Assembly (NCBI RefSeq): GCF_000421405.1
Contig: NZ_ATWY01000012.1
Location: forward strand, 62,001-126,000
From: Butyrivibrio sp. NC2007
GTDB lineage: Bacteria; Bacillota; Clostridia; Lachnospirales; Lachnospiraceae
Direction of reading: 5' to 3'
Length of the DNA: 64,000 nucleotides
Shown: positions 1 to 7,651 of the stretch, one piece after another
How positions within the stretch are numbered: the first letter of the stretch is position 1
How the letters are laid out: the number at the start of each line of letters is the position of its first letter
Translations under genes and position numbers: made by a program
The notes under the pieces: generated by a model
What the model saw: the letters and a program-made list of their open reading frames with translations, nothing else
What the model was told of the DNA's origin: nothing
Database searches by the model: none

Positions 1-2
1 TT

Positions 3-356
3 GATGATAAAGCTGATATCGTTTGGATGGATTATGATGAATGGCGCAAAGATCCTATTATTGTCAGCGAGAATGCGGAAAACGTTCCAAAAGAGATAAA
101 GGCCTTTATACCAAAATGGAGGGAAAGAGCGGCCAGTGTGCTTAATGGGCCAATATCGTATTTCTGCCCTATAAAATGGGCTTGCTCAGATGTATATTAC
201 AAAGGTGAAAAGTACCGTGTTGATACTGGGGTTATAGGTGGAGTAACTGATCACCTGACAATTGACTGGTTATTTGAGTACATTGAAAGAGATATAGCCG
301 CAGATCTATATTCCATCGGTGCTCTTTATGTTGAATACAGGGGAATGGTCGATTAG
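3..356 (+). CDS. Hypothetical protein, 5'-truncated by window edge
   Basis: The reading frame is open to the first base of the window, so the protein probably begins upstream. The first internal Met codon is at 27 and has no good ribosome binding site. The visible part is about 117 residues, mixed alpha/beta in composition, with aromatic-rich segments (YFCPIKWAC, DWLFEYIE) and no membrane segment. I recognise no family. A short gap separates it from the flavodoxin-like gene in the same direction. Confidence 0.6.
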   Translation, partial: DDKADIVWMDYDEWRKDPIIVSENAENVPKEIKAFIPKWRERAASVLNGPISYFCPIKWACSDVYYKGEKYRVDTGVIGGVTDHLTIDWLFEYIERDIAADLYSIGALYVEYRGMVD

Positions 357-437
357 TAGCTGCGACAAAATTATGTAGAGCCGTGTTACTGTCATGTGAT
401 ATCATTAACCTATCATTTTAGGGGAGTGAAAAGTGTT

Positions 438-884
438 TTGAGCAGTTGTATTATCTATTATTCCAAGCATCATGAGAATACCAAGAAACTTGTTGATGCC
501 ATTAAAGCGGAGCGTCCAGAGGTTGATCTTATTGATGTGACGCAGAAGCGCGAGCAGGATCTTCATGGATATGATGTAATCGGTTTTGCCAGCGGTATTT
601 ACTATGGAGAGTTCGCTGAGCAGGTTTTAAACTTCGCCCGGGTAAACCTTCCACCACAGAAAAAGGTCTTTTTCATGGCCACTTGTGGGAATCCGATGAA
701 GAGCTATTTCAAGGGAATAAGCAAAATCGCGGCTGATAAGCAGTGTGTTGAGGTTGGAAAGTATCTTTGTAAGGGATTTGACAGCTTTGGGCCTTTCAAG
801 CTTGTTGGTGGAATTCAGAAGGGGCATCCTACGGATGAAGAGATAATGAGTGCGGTAGAGTTTTATAATAGTATTGTTTTATAG
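438..884 (+). CDS. Flavodoxin-like protein
   Basis: This is a flavodoxin-fold protein of about 149 residues, expected to bind FMN and act in cytosolic electron transfer or reduction. The N-terminus (CIIYYSKHHENTKKL) is the beta1/phosphate-binding loop of the family, and a GIYYGEF segment and an FFMATCGNP segment fall where the later FMN-contacting loops lie. I chose the TTG at 438 because AGGGGAG at 420-426 lies about 11 bases upstream and the strand then begins at the conserved CIIYYS. An in-frame GTG at 426 and an ATG at 396 are alternatives. A second flavodoxin lies at 10696. Substrate and partner are unknown. Confidence 0.8.
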   Translation: MSSCIIYYSKHHENTKKLVDAIKAERPEVDLIDVTQKREQDLHGYDVIGFASGIYYGEFAEQVLNFARVNLPPQKKVFFMATCGNPMKSYFKGISKIAADKQCVEVGKYLCKGFDSFGPFKLVGGIQKGHPTDEEIMSAVEFYNSIVL

Positions 885-897
885 AGAGCATAAGTGT

Positions 898-923
898 GGG
901 CGGTGCGTTTGAACGTACCGCCC
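898..923. terminator. Bidirectional hairpin terminator
   Basis: GGGCGGTGCGTT pairs with AACGTACCGCCC over 12 positions with one G-U wobble and a tight loop. It lies between the convergent ends of the flavodoxin-like gene (884) and the doc gene (932). ATTATTCATT follows on the + side, so the uridine run is weak. Confidence 0.6.
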
Positions 924-931
924 ATTATTCA

Positions 932-1309
932 TTAGATTTGATGGTCCATTACCCACTGCAAAAGATCTTCATATTCCTTCTTGCTTGCAGCAATATCGAG
1001 GATGATCTCATAAAGTTCTTTCTGCGTGTATTGGAGCTCAATTCCGTTAAGTGCCAGGAAAACGAGCATGGTATGAGCGCCAATTCTTTTGTTTCCGTCC
1101 TCCATGCAGTGGTTCTTGATAAGTCCGTATCCTAATCGGGCAGCTTTTTCCTGGATGGTAGGATACAGCTCTTTTCCATCAAAGGTCTGAAATGGATTTT
1201 CGAGAGCTGAGTCCAAGAGGTCATAATTCAAAACCTTGTCGCTGCCACCAGTTTGTTCAACAAGCTGCTTGTGCATCATGAGGATCTGTTTTTGAGTAAG
1301 TCTTTTCAC
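932..1309 (-). CDS. doc: Death-on-curing (Doc) family toxin
   Basis: This is a Fic/Doc-fold toxin of 125 residues. Doc of phage P1 phosphorylates and inactivates EF-Tu. The Fic/Doc signature is visible at residues 67-75 as HCMEDGNKR, matching the HxFx(D/A)GNKR form typical of Doc rather than the HPFxxGNGR of AMP-transferring Fic enzymes. The third motif position is Met where Phe is usual. The gene overlaps the antitoxin by four bases (ATGA), so translation is probably coupled. On a large plasmid the pair would act in post-segregational stabilisation. Confidence 0.9.
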   Translation of the reverse strand: MKRLTQKQILMMHKQLVEQTGGSDKVLNYDLLDSALENPFQTFDGKELYPTIQEKAARLGYGLIKNHCMEDGNKRIGAHTMLVFLALNGIELQYTQKELYEIILDIAASKKEYEDLLQWVMDHQI

Positions 1310-1548
1310 TTTGCCAGTACCTCATATGCTTCTTTGTTTTGTGCCATGAGCTTCTGTGAAATGGCAAGAACATCTTTATCAAAGGCTTCGCTGGTTTCTT
1401 CTGTTTTTCTTATGTCTGTGATGAGAAAGCAGGGAGTATTATTCTTGAGAATAAGCGCTGCGCCTTTTTCCTCTACAAGTTTAGCTACTTTTGAAAAATT
1501 ACGGTTGGCTTCTGTAATGGAAACCATGATACTTGTATCTACTGTCAT
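1306..1548 (-). CDS. phd: Phd/YefM family antitoxin
   Basis: This antitoxin is 80 residues long. The N-terminal half (MVSITEANRNFSKVAKLVEE) is the Phd/YefM DNA-binding fold. The C-terminal part (residues about 50-80) is polar and should wrap the Doc toxin. A GAGAGG sequence lies upstream of the ATG at 1548; the Met at codon 8 is a possible alternative start. It is the first gene of the pair and sits behind a good promoter whose -35 lies inside a palindrome, consistent with the conditional autorepression known for phd-doc. Confidence 0.88.
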   Translation of the reverse strand: MTVDTSIMVSITEANRNFSKVAKLVEEKGAALILKNNTPCFLITDIRKTEETSEAFDKDVLAISQKLMAQNKEAYEVLAK

Positions 1549-1575
1549 AGGAAGTACCTCTCTTTCTATGATTAA

Positions 1576-1609
1576 ATTATAAACAAATAGTAGGTATAAT
1601 TCAACCTAC
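1576..1609 (-). promoter_or_regulatory. phd-doc promoter with operator palindrome
   Basis: On the - strand TTGAAT (1599-1604), a 17-bp spacer and TATAAT (1576-1581) form a good sigma-A promoter. The inverted repeat GTAGGT-N8-ACCTAC (1590-1609) covers the -35, a likely site for Phd autorepression. Confidence 0.7.
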
Positions 1610-1652
1610 AATTATTTGACAATGCTTCGAATGTGTTCAATACATAAATTAA

Positions 1653-1682
1653 GCCGTAGCTCTTTTTGCTGAGAGTTACGGC
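1653..1682. terminator. Inverted repeat, possible terminator
   Basis: GCCGTAGCTCT and AGAGTTACGGC pair over 11 positions with one mismatch, followed on the + side by GTTGTTTT. It lies in the otherwise empty 300-base gap between the phd promoter and the lipoprotein gene. No other gene is seen in this gap. Confidence 0.4.
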
Positions 1683-1855
1683 GTTGTTTTAGGGAGGAGC
1701 CACCTGAAGGGGGATTCAAGTGGCGTGTGTTATGAAAAAGTTGTTTTCTTATGAGGGGGCCAAGAGGTTTTGTTCCTCTTGATGTATTTATCTTATAGCT
1801 TATACTTAAAACCAGATTAAAAATCATATTAACAATTTGTAAAGAAGGAAAATAG

Positions 1856-3541
1856 ATGAGGTTTAAGAGCATTTTATGCGTATTTGCTACGGTGTTGATG
1901 GTTTCAGCCTGTGGCAATACAAATGTTTCAAGTGATAATGAGGCTGCTGATTCAGAGTCTGCCCAGTCGGAAGTTAGCGAGGCAAATGAAGAGGGAAGCC
2001 TTGAAATAGCCGAGGAGGCAGTTTCGATAGAGGTATCCGACGATGAGTTAAGGGAGTTTACAGCTCTTTTCAATACAGCAGAGTACAACGGATTTCTGAC
2101 AGAGTCATTTAACTCGCCGGAGGAGATCAACTGGGAAAGCGTTCTGGAGTTTGGCGCCGGGCTATCTGTAGAGGGTATTAACGAAGAAGAAATTAGCGAT
2201 TATCTGGAAGCAACCGACCAGAAAGAGCTGTATGGAGATCTTTTTGTAATAAGGAAGAAAGACTTTGAGGATTATGTTGCAAAGCACACTGGATTGAGCA
2301 GCATTCCAGAAAATGCACTTACCTGGGATTATGTTGAGAAACATGAGTCATACTATAAGGAACACTGGGCAGCCTATCAATCTACATACACATGTGTTTC
2401 CGGGGAAAAGAACGGCGACCATTATGTGCTGAGGTTCAAGGTCAATTCCGAGGACCTTCCGGGATCTAATGCGGGAAAAAACTATGGTAAATGGGCTGAC
2501 AGAGTTCTGACGCTTACAAAGTCTGGAGAGAATGCAGTGGTAGAATCAAACGCTATCCAGTGGGATGACTATAGCGATGAAGAACAGTCTTTTGAGGTAG
2601 AACTTCCGCAGTTCGATGGGCCTGTACGCTTTATTACATATTCTGCAAACCCTGATGAGTCGGATATTGTCATTGTCAAGGATGGGAAGTATCTGATGGA
2701 TCTTTATACCTCGGTATATACGGATGATGGCAATGGTTATTTGAACAAGATTCTTGCAATCGGATTCCTGGATCTAAACTGTGATGGCATGAAGGATATT
2801 GCCATCGTGGGAGACTCAGATTACGGCAAGCACGTACTGCTATATGAGGCTGTTTCTACAAAGTACTTATTTGAGTATTTCGCAGATTTGAATGAAAAGA
2901 AGATGTCGGAGCTTGGGGCAGAATTCACTATACCAAGTCTTAAGGCTGCGCTTCTTGGAGGGAATCCCGATGGTACTTTTGCAAGTTATAAGGAGCTATA
3001 TGCTCAGCTTGCAAGAGTCTACCATGTAGCACGAGAGGGTTACAAGTATGATCTTATTTATGCAGATGATGACGATATTCCCGAGCTTGTAATTGATGTT
3101 CCTGGATATGGAGCGACTCTTTATGCGTACGATAACGGAAAGGCGCATTGCCTGATGAATGACTGGGCTTATGGGGCAATGGGCAATGCCGGATATTCAT
3201 ACTTCCCTGGAACGGGCGTTTATTACAACGGAAATGCAGACCATGCCGGCGCGATATACTATGAGTCATACATGTCCAAGCGTGAAGAGGGTGAGCTTGC
3301 CACAGATTACTGGGTGAAGCACATAAACTTTAATGATCTTGATGGAAATGGCTGGCCTTCAGAAGATGAGCTGGAAGCATCCGGGGAATATGTCGGATCC
3401 TCAGAATACTATAACGAAACCAACAAAGAGATGACCAAGGATGAGATAAAAGCAGTAATTGACCAATATAACAGTTACGAGATGAAGGCAATTACTGGTG
3501 TTATGGAGTACGAAGAGTTACTTACTGCTCTTGGAAAATGA
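1856..3541 (+). CDS. Predicted surface lipoprotein
   Basis: This is an exported lipoprotein of 561 residues and unknown function. The N-terminus is a lipoprotein signal peptide: a basic start, a hydrophobic core, then the lipobox VSAC with the acylated Cys at residue 19. A Ser/Ala/Glu-rich linker follows (about 20-60). Two Asp-rich loops, LDLNCDGMKDIAIVGDSD near residues 305-320 and NDLDGNGWPSEDELEAS near 495-510, look like calcium-binding FG-GAP or EF-hand-like loops. AAGGA precedes the ATG. It appears to be a single-gene unit. The outer-membrane-face location and calcium binding are inference from these motifs. Confidence 0.75.
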   Translation: MRFKSILCVFATVLMVSACGNTNVSSDNEAADSESAQSEVSEANEEGSLEIAEEAVSIEVSDDELREFTALFNTAEYNGFLTESFNSPEEINWESVLEFGAGLSVEGINEEEISDYLEATDQKELYGDLFVIRKKDFEDYVAKHTGLSSIPENALTWDYVEKHESYYKEHWAAYQSTYTCVSGEKNGDHYVLRFKVNSEDLPGSNAGKNYGKWADRVLTLTKSGENAVVESNAIQWDDYSDEEQSFEVELPQFDGPVRFITYSANPDESDIVIVKDGKYLMDLYTSVYTDDGNGYLNKILAIGFLDLNCDGMKDIAIVGDSDYGKHVLLYEAVSTKYLFEYFADLNEKKMSELGAEFTIPSLKAALLGGNPDGTFASYKELYAQLARVYHVAREGYKYDLIYADDDDIPELVIDVPGYGATLYAYDNGKAHCLMNDWAYGAMGNAGYSYFPGTGVYYNGNADHAGAIYYESYMSKREEGELATDYWVKHINFNDLDGNGWPSEDELEASGEYVGSSEYYNETNKEMTKDEIKAVIDQYNSYEMKAITGVMEYEELLTALGK

Positions 3542-3644
3542 TATCCTTTTGAACTAAACTGCCGGTTCCCACAAAGTCAAGACGTTATTTCTTTTTCCTC
3601 AGATGATAAAATAAAAAGGAATTTGTTGGAGGGGGAAGAGAATA

Positions 3645-3824
3645 ATGAATCAGCTTGATAAGGAGATTACCGTAATCAGGGCGGAGGCCCAGTTTGATGG
3701 CATGGAGGCAAAAGAAATTGCTATGCCGGATTATGATGACCAGCCTTATGGCGATGATAACGTGTTGGTCAGGTCTTCGAAAAGAAGAGCATTTCTGGCG
3801 TCAGCATCGATGTTATAATTTAGA
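3645..3824 (+). CDS. Small hypothetical protein (59 aa)
   Basis: This is a 59-residue ORF with a very strong ribosome binding site (GGAGGGGGAAG) five bases before its ATG. The product is acidic in the middle (PDYDDQPYGDD) and ends with a basic patch (SSKKK). It starts about 100 bases after the lipoprotein stop and is followed by a rho-independent terminator, so it looks like a real short gene. I recognise no family. Confidence 0.55.
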
Positions 3825-3856
3825 AGCAAGCCCTACAAGGAGGGCTTTGGAGCAGA

Positions 3857-3883
3857 GGCGGTACCATCCGGTGCCGCCTTTTG
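3857..3883 (+). terminator. Rho-independent terminator
   Basis: GGCGGTACC-ATCC-GGTGCCGCC forms a 9-bp stem with one G-U pair, followed by TTTT. It ends the small gene at 3645 and precedes the phosphoesterase gene by about 20 bases. Confidence 0.75.
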
Positions 3884-3905
3884 CAAAACTAATAAGGAAT
3901 AAGAA

Positions 3906-4604
3906 ATGGCACTATATGCTCTTGGAGACCTTCATCTTTCCTTCCAGACGGATAAAAAGATGGATATGTTTGGGAAGGTATGGAGAAATCACGAAAGAAA
4001 AATAGAGAAGAATTGCAACAAGCTCCTTACTGAAGAGGATACTTTGGTACTGGTTGGAGACCACAGTTGGGGCAGAAATCTGTCAGAGTGCGAAAAGGAC
4101 ATGAAGTTTATTGAGGATCTTCCCGGTAGAAAGATTCTTTTGAGAGGGAACCACGACATGTTCTGGGATGCGAAGAAGACGGAAAAGCTAAATCAGTTAT
4201 ATGATGGAAGGCTGCTGTTTCTACAGAACAATTTTTATACTTACAAAGACTATGCTTTGGTAGGGACAAAGGGCTATTGCTATGAAGGTCTTGATACGAG
4301 AGAACATGCGGATATGCTGGTTGAGCGAGAAGCGAAGAGACTAAAAGAGTCTTTTGAGGCTGCAAGAAGAGAAGGATATGAGAAATTCATCATGTTTCTT
4401 CATTATCCGCCTACATCTCTATGGGAAAAGAGAAGCAGATTCACACTTATGGCTGAGGCATATGGAGCAGAGCAGGTAATATATGCCCACTGCCATGGGA
4501 AAGAAAGGTTTAACGATAGCTATAAAGGGATGCATAATGGTGTAAAGTACTCGCTTGTATCAGGAGATTATCTGGATTTTAAACCACAATTGATTCTTGA
4601 GTAG
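3906..4604 (+). CDS. Calcineurin-like metallophosphoesterase
   Basis: This is a metal-dependent phosphoesterase of 232 residues. The two-metal site is complete: GDLHLS (7-12), GDHSWG (51-56), GNHD (81-84), HYPP (167-170) and HCHG (196-199). In the second motif His-Ser-Trp replaces the usual Asn-Asp region, as in small UPF0046/YfcE-like relatives. It is probably cytosolic; the substrate cannot be read from sequence. AATAAGAA precedes the ATG, so the binding site is weak. The sirtuin gene follows after 17 bases, so the two probably form one transcript. Confidence 0.85.
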   Translation: MALYALGDLHLSFQTDKKMDMFGKVWRNHERKIEKNCNKLLTEEDTLVLVGDHSWGRNLSECEKDMKFIEDLPGRKILLRGNHDMFWDAKKTEKLNQLYDGRLLFLQNNFYTYKDYALVGTKGYCYEGLDTREHADMLVEREAKRLKESFEAARREGYEKFIMFLHYPPTSLWEKRSRFTLMAEAYGAEQVIYAHCHGKERFNDSYKGMHNGVKYSLVSGDYLDFKPQLILE

Positions 4605-4621
4605 AATAGAAGGACACATCG

Positions 4622-5419
4622 ATGATACCGGATTTTTCGTCACTTAAAGAAAAAGAAAGATTCTTCCAGGACCTTACGGATGAACAGAAGATCGAGGCAC
4701 TTAATGATATGATCAGTGCTTCGGAGCATATTGTGTTTCTCGGAGGTGCTGGAGTTTCTACCGAGAGCGGAATCCCGGATTTTAGAAGTAAGGATGGGTT
4801 ATATCATAGAAAAGATAAGAAATTTAGCGCATATCGTCCGGAGTATCTTCTTAGCTACGACTGTCTCCATAAAAAACCGGCAGTATTCTTTGATTATTTC
4901 CGAAAAAATCTTGATTGCAGGACAATAATGCCAAACGATGCGCATTATAAACTGGCTGAGATGGAGTTAAAGGGCAAACTTGATGGCGTGATTACTCAGA
5001 ATATCGACGGCCTCCATCAGAAGGCTGGCAGTAAAAAAGTAAGTGAGATTCACGGAAGTGCCCTTAGAAGTTATTGTGTAAGTTGCCGGACAGAGTACGG
5101 CCCTGACTTCATCTTTGAAAACACCGAAGAAATACCACATTGTCCTAATTGCGGAAAGATGGTCAGGCCTGATGTAACGTTATATGGAGAGCTTCTTCCG
5201 CAAAATGATTATGAACAGGCTGTTGCCTGGATTAGATATGCGGATTTGTTGATTATTGGAGGCACATCTCTGGAAGTCGGATCTGCTGCGCAACTTGCGC
5301 ACATATATCATGGGAAATACCTTGTCATAATCAATAAGGGCAAGACCAAAATGGAAGGAAAGGCGAATCTGGTATTTCATGACAGCATTGGTAAGATTAT
5401 GAGCCAGATTATAGTTTGA
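4622..5419 (+). CDS. cobB: NAD-dependent protein deacylase, Sir2 family
   Basis: This is a sirtuin of 265 residues that would remove acyl groups from lysines using NAD and release nicotinamide and O-acyl-ADP-ribose. Visible motifs are GAGVSTESGIPDFRS (42-56, NAD binding), TQNID (125-129), the catalytic His in IHG (144), and four zinc Cys at 152, 155, 174 and 177. The length is normal for bacterial CobB. It lies directly behind the phosphoesterase gene. Sir2 proteins also occur in anti-phage systems, but here it has no fused effector domain, so a metabolic or regulatory deacylase is the simplest reading. Confidence 0.9.
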   Translation: MIPDFSSLKEKERFFQDLTDEQKIEALNDMISASEHIVFLGGAGVSTESGIPDFRSKDGLYHRKDKKFSAYRPEYLLSYDCLHKKPAVFFDYFRKNLDCRTIMPNDAHYKLAEMELKGKLDGVITQNIDGLHQKAGSKKVSEIHGSALRSYCVSCRTEYGPDFIFENTEEIPHCPNCGKMVRPDVTLYGELLPQNDYEQAVAWIRYADLLIIGGTSLEVGSAAQLAHIYHGKYLVIINKGKTKMEGKANLVFHDSIGKIMSQIIV

Positions 5420-5454
5420 GCGGTTGTAGATTATCCTTCCTGCATTACACTGTC

Positions 5455-5483
5455 TTGTATTAGCGTATTAAAGGGACTATTAT
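5455..5483 (+). promoter_or_regulatory. Predicted sigma-A promoter
   Basis: TTGTAT, a 17-bp spacer and TATTAT lie 45 bases upstream of the AlaLys-rich protein gene at 5527. Confidence 0.55.
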
Positions 5484-5526
5484 GGATTTATCGTTGTTAT
5501 ATTTTTTATGAGAGGAGTTTATGAAA

Positions 5527-5871
5527 ATGGCAAAGGCAAAAAAGACAAACACAAAGGCTACAGCTAACAAGGCCGCTACTGCAGCAACAAAGCTGGTAGA
5601 AACAGTTGCAAAGAAAGCAGAAGAAGCAAAGAGCAAAAAGGCATCTGCTAAAAAAGCTGAATCTGCAACAAATGTTAAGACTAATGTAGTTCTTCAGTAT
5701 GCTGATAAGGATCTTTCATACGATGAGCTTGTACAGAATGCAAAGAATGTCCTCAAGTATGATATGAACGGTGATCCTGAAACAGTAAAGAAGATCGATC
5801 TCTTTGTAAAGCCTGAAGAGAATAAGGTTTACTTTGTTATGGATGGTGTTGAGGGCAGCTACGACCTTTAA
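5527..5871 (+). CDS. AlaLys-rich N-terminus protein, DUF6465-like
   Basis: This small protein has a very basic AlaLys-rich N-terminal region (about residues 1-50), like the tail of a histone-like protein, followed by a compact 60-residue C-terminal domain (YADKDLSYDELVQNAKNV then VKPEENKVYFVMDGVEGSYDL). The domain resembles DUF6465, which I associate with Lachnospiraceae; this is recall, not a search. I start at the ATG at 5527 because GAGGAG lies 9 bases upstream; the ATG at 5521 is only 3 bases away. It is followed by an HU gene, and nucleoid binding is a guess from the tail. Confidence 0.75.
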   Translation: MAKAKKTNTKATANKAATAATKLVETVAKKAEEAKSKKASAKKAESATNVKTNVVLQYADKDLSYDELVQNAKNVLKYDMNGDPETVKKIDLFVKPEENKVYFVMDGVEGSYDL

Positions 5872-5889
5872 TCTGCCAAAACACATTAT

Positions 5890-5918
5890 TTGACAGGGTA
5901 CAGTAGTTGTACTACGCT
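5890..5918 (+). promoter_or_regulatory. Possible HU gene promoter
   Basis: TTGACA at 5890-5895 with a 17-bp spacer leads to a poor -10 (TACGCT). The spacer contains the small palindrome GTAC-N7-GTAC. Confidence 0.35.
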
Positions 5919-5989
5919 TATTTAGTAGGTTTCTTGGCTTTCACGGCCAGGCTTCCATACAAGATTTTCTTTTGAGAGGAGAGAACACA

Positions 5990-6268
5990 ATGAACAAAAC
6001 AGAATTAGTTGAAGCAATCGCAAAGGACACAGGTCTTTCAAAGGCAGCATCTGAGAAGGCAGTTAAGGCTTTCGTTGATGTAGTATCAAAGGAGCTTAAG
6101 AAGAAGGGCAAGGTTCAGCTTGTTGGATTCGGAACATTCGAGACATCTAAGAGAGCAGCTAGAACTGGTAAGAACCCTCAGACTGGTGCAGCTATCAAGA
6201 TTCCTGCAGCTGTTGTTCCTAAGTTCAAAGCTGGTAAGGCTCTTAAGGATGCTGTAAATAAGAAGTGA
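5990..6268 (+). CDS. hup: HU family DNA-binding protein
   Basis: This HU protein is 92 residues from the ATG at 5990 and binds and bends DNA as a dimer. The start MNKTELVEAIAKDTGLSK, the GFGTFE turn and the arm sequence GKNPQTGAAIKIPA are all typical. GAGAGGAG lies just upstream of this ATG, so an earlier in-frame ATG at 5972 is not used. A strong terminator follows. A replicon-borne HU would help in origin melting, DNA packing or silencing. Confidence 0.95.
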   Translation: MNKTELVEAIAKDTGLSKAASEKAVKAFVDVVSKELKKKGKVQLVGFGTFETSKRAARTGKNPQTGAAIKIPAAVVPKFKAGKALKDAVNKK

Positions 6269-6277
6269 TACATCGGG

Positions 6278-6309
6278 CCGGAACTGTGATTGGTTCCGGT
6301 CGTTTTTTT
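6278..6309 (+). terminator. Rho-independent terminator of HU gene
   Basis: CCGGAAC pairs with GTTCCGG around an 8-base loop, followed by seven T residues. It begins 10 bases after the HU stop. Confidence 0.88.
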
Positions 6310-6345
6310 GTTGAAAAACGGTGACGTCAAATAATAGGTAGAAAA

Positions 6346-6383
6346 AGGTAGATTAGTTAGAAATGACTATCTATCTTTTTTTT
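6346..6383 (+). terminator. Second terminator-like hairpin
   Basis: AGGTAGATTAGTTA and TGACTATCTATCT form an imperfect stem followed by eight T residues, 40 bases after the HU terminator. No gene lies between them, so it could be a backup terminator or end a small RNA. Confidence 0.45.
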
Positions 6384-6553
6384 GCGTATCTGCTTTGGTA
6401 CGATTACATCATCACAAGGAACAAATGTGATAACTCCTTTCTTTCAATGTGTGTGTGTTTGCGTTTACAAAAGGACCATATATATTCCCGATAACTGATC
6501 TGCATGGGTGCAAATATGGCTGCAGGTCAACCAACAGATAACGAGGTCGAAGG

Positions 6554-6805
6554 ATGAACATAGAAAAAAGAGATAAACTGAACAGTTTAATCAAAAAGGC
6601 GGGGTATAGAAATATGAGACACTTTTCTGAGGAGCTGGGAATTAACGAAGCGAATCTCTACTCCAATCTTAAAGGAAAGTGGGGAATGTCAATCAATAGG
6701 ATGTTTAAAGTAGCAAATCTACTTAAATGCCCAATCGATACAATAATAGAAATATTCTATCCGGAAGAATATTACAAGAATAGTACATTGTCACAGACAG
6801 ATTAA
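6554..6805 (+). CDS. Small HTH (Cro/CI-like) protein
   Basis: This is an 83-residue protein made almost wholly of one helix-turn-helix domain. MRHFSEELGINEANLYSNLKG (about 22-42) matches helices 2-3 of a Cro/CI-type domain, and MFKVANLLKCPIDTIIEIF forms the closing helices. AGGTCGAAGG lies just upstream of the ATG. It precedes, by about 30 bases, an unknown gene it may regulate. It has no sensor domain. Confidence 0.72.
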   Translation: MNIEKRDKLNSLIKKAGYRNMRHFSEELGINEANLYSNLKGKWGMSINRMFKVANLLKCPIDTIIEIFYPEEYYKNSTLSQTD

Positions 6806-6834
6806 CAAAAATTCAGAGCAGGAGGATTAAAGAA

Positions 6835-7254
6835 ATGAGCGATAATATTATTAAGGCACCAAGCATATATACGAAGAATGATGTAAGAAAGGATTTTGGA
6901 GCAGACGGAAATGACCAAAGGGCTATTTGGCATTATGGAGATTATTACATTTGGTTTCTTCATCTATCTAAGCAAAGGCCTACTGGTGGATGGATATCAA
7001 CGGCAGATAACGGAAGGATCAATATTTGGTATCAGGATGCTAATAATGCCATGATAATCGAAATGGCATTGAAGGATGTTCCGATCAAGAAGACAGACGG
7101 AAAGTTACTTCTTGTCTTTGCTTCAAATGATGAAAAGTCTGAATATGAATTCAAAGGTGTTTTCAAGCCTTATGACACAGACGATGGGGTAATAGATCAT
7201 GTTTGCAAGCGGGTAAGTAAAGGTTTTGATGTAGATGAAATGATTCCAGTGTGA
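6835..7254 (+). CDS. Hypothetical protein (139 aa)
   Basis: This 139-residue protein has a good ribosome binding site (GGAGGATTAAAG) and sits 30 bases after the HTH gene. It is rich in aromatic beta-strand segments (AIWHYGDYYIWFLHLS, GRINIWYQDANN) and ends with YEFKGVFKPYD. The last motif reminds me of nuclease-associated recognition domains, but the resemblance is too weak to name. It is probably soluble. Confidence 0.62.
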   Translation: MSDNIIKAPSIYTKNDVRKDFGADGNDQRAIWHYGDYYIWFLHLSKQRPTGGWISTADNGRINIWYQDANNAMIIEMALKDVPIKKTDGKLLLVFASNDEKSEYEFKGVFKPYDTDDGVIDHVCKRVSKGFDVDEMIPV

Positions 7255-7276
7255 AGCATAGCAGGATATACCGAAT

Positions 7277-7344
7277 AGAGCAATCTTTAACTTTATTCAT
7301 GTTTTTGATACGATAATATCGATATTAAGTTAACCGGTTGCTCT
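7277..7344. repeat. Long interrupted inverted repeat
   Basis: AGAGCAA and TTAACTT pair with AAGTTAA and TTGCTCT across a loop that itself contains CGATAATATCG. The whole is 68 bases in a 170-base non-coding gap. It could be a terminator of the preceding gene or a structured leader of the next one. Confidence 0.4.
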
Positions 7345-7425
7345 TATTCTTCAGAACAATTCTCCTATTAAAGTGGGTTTTGCATAACTGGGAATTGCTT
7401 CACCTTTTCTGAGAAAGGAGCAACG

Positions 7426-7635
7426 ATGGGACAGATTATCAAATTTGAAATCGGGTGCAGAGGATGTGCATATTTGGAAAGGACTGGAAAACATACTTAC
7501 ACTTGCAGCACAAGAGTTCATATGGATGACACACCTGTAGTCCCGATAAGAGATGGCAAAAAAACAACTGATTGGGATATCTGTTCAGGAGAGCATTATC
7601 TGAAGGCTATTAGAAGAAAACGTTACATGCCTTAA
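7426..7635 (+). CDS. Small Cys-containing hypothetical protein
   Basis: This is a 69-residue protein with an AGAAAGGAGC ribosome binding site. CRGCAYLER near residue 11, CSTRV near residue 27 and one later Cys could form a zinc site. It is followed 16 bases later by the first of two paralogous HTH genes, so it probably belongs to their operon. No family recognised. Confidence 0.6.
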   Translation: MGQIIKFEIGCRGCAYLERTGKHTYTCSTRVHMDDTPVVPIRDGKKTTDWDICSGEHYLKAIRRKRYMP

Positions 7636-7651
7636 TAAATTGGAGGTAATC

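Noticed and set aside
3694-4005. 103-codon + strand ORF over the small gene and the start of the phosphoesterase gene
   Set aside because: It overlaps two better-supported frames and runs through the terminator hairpin at 3857-3883.
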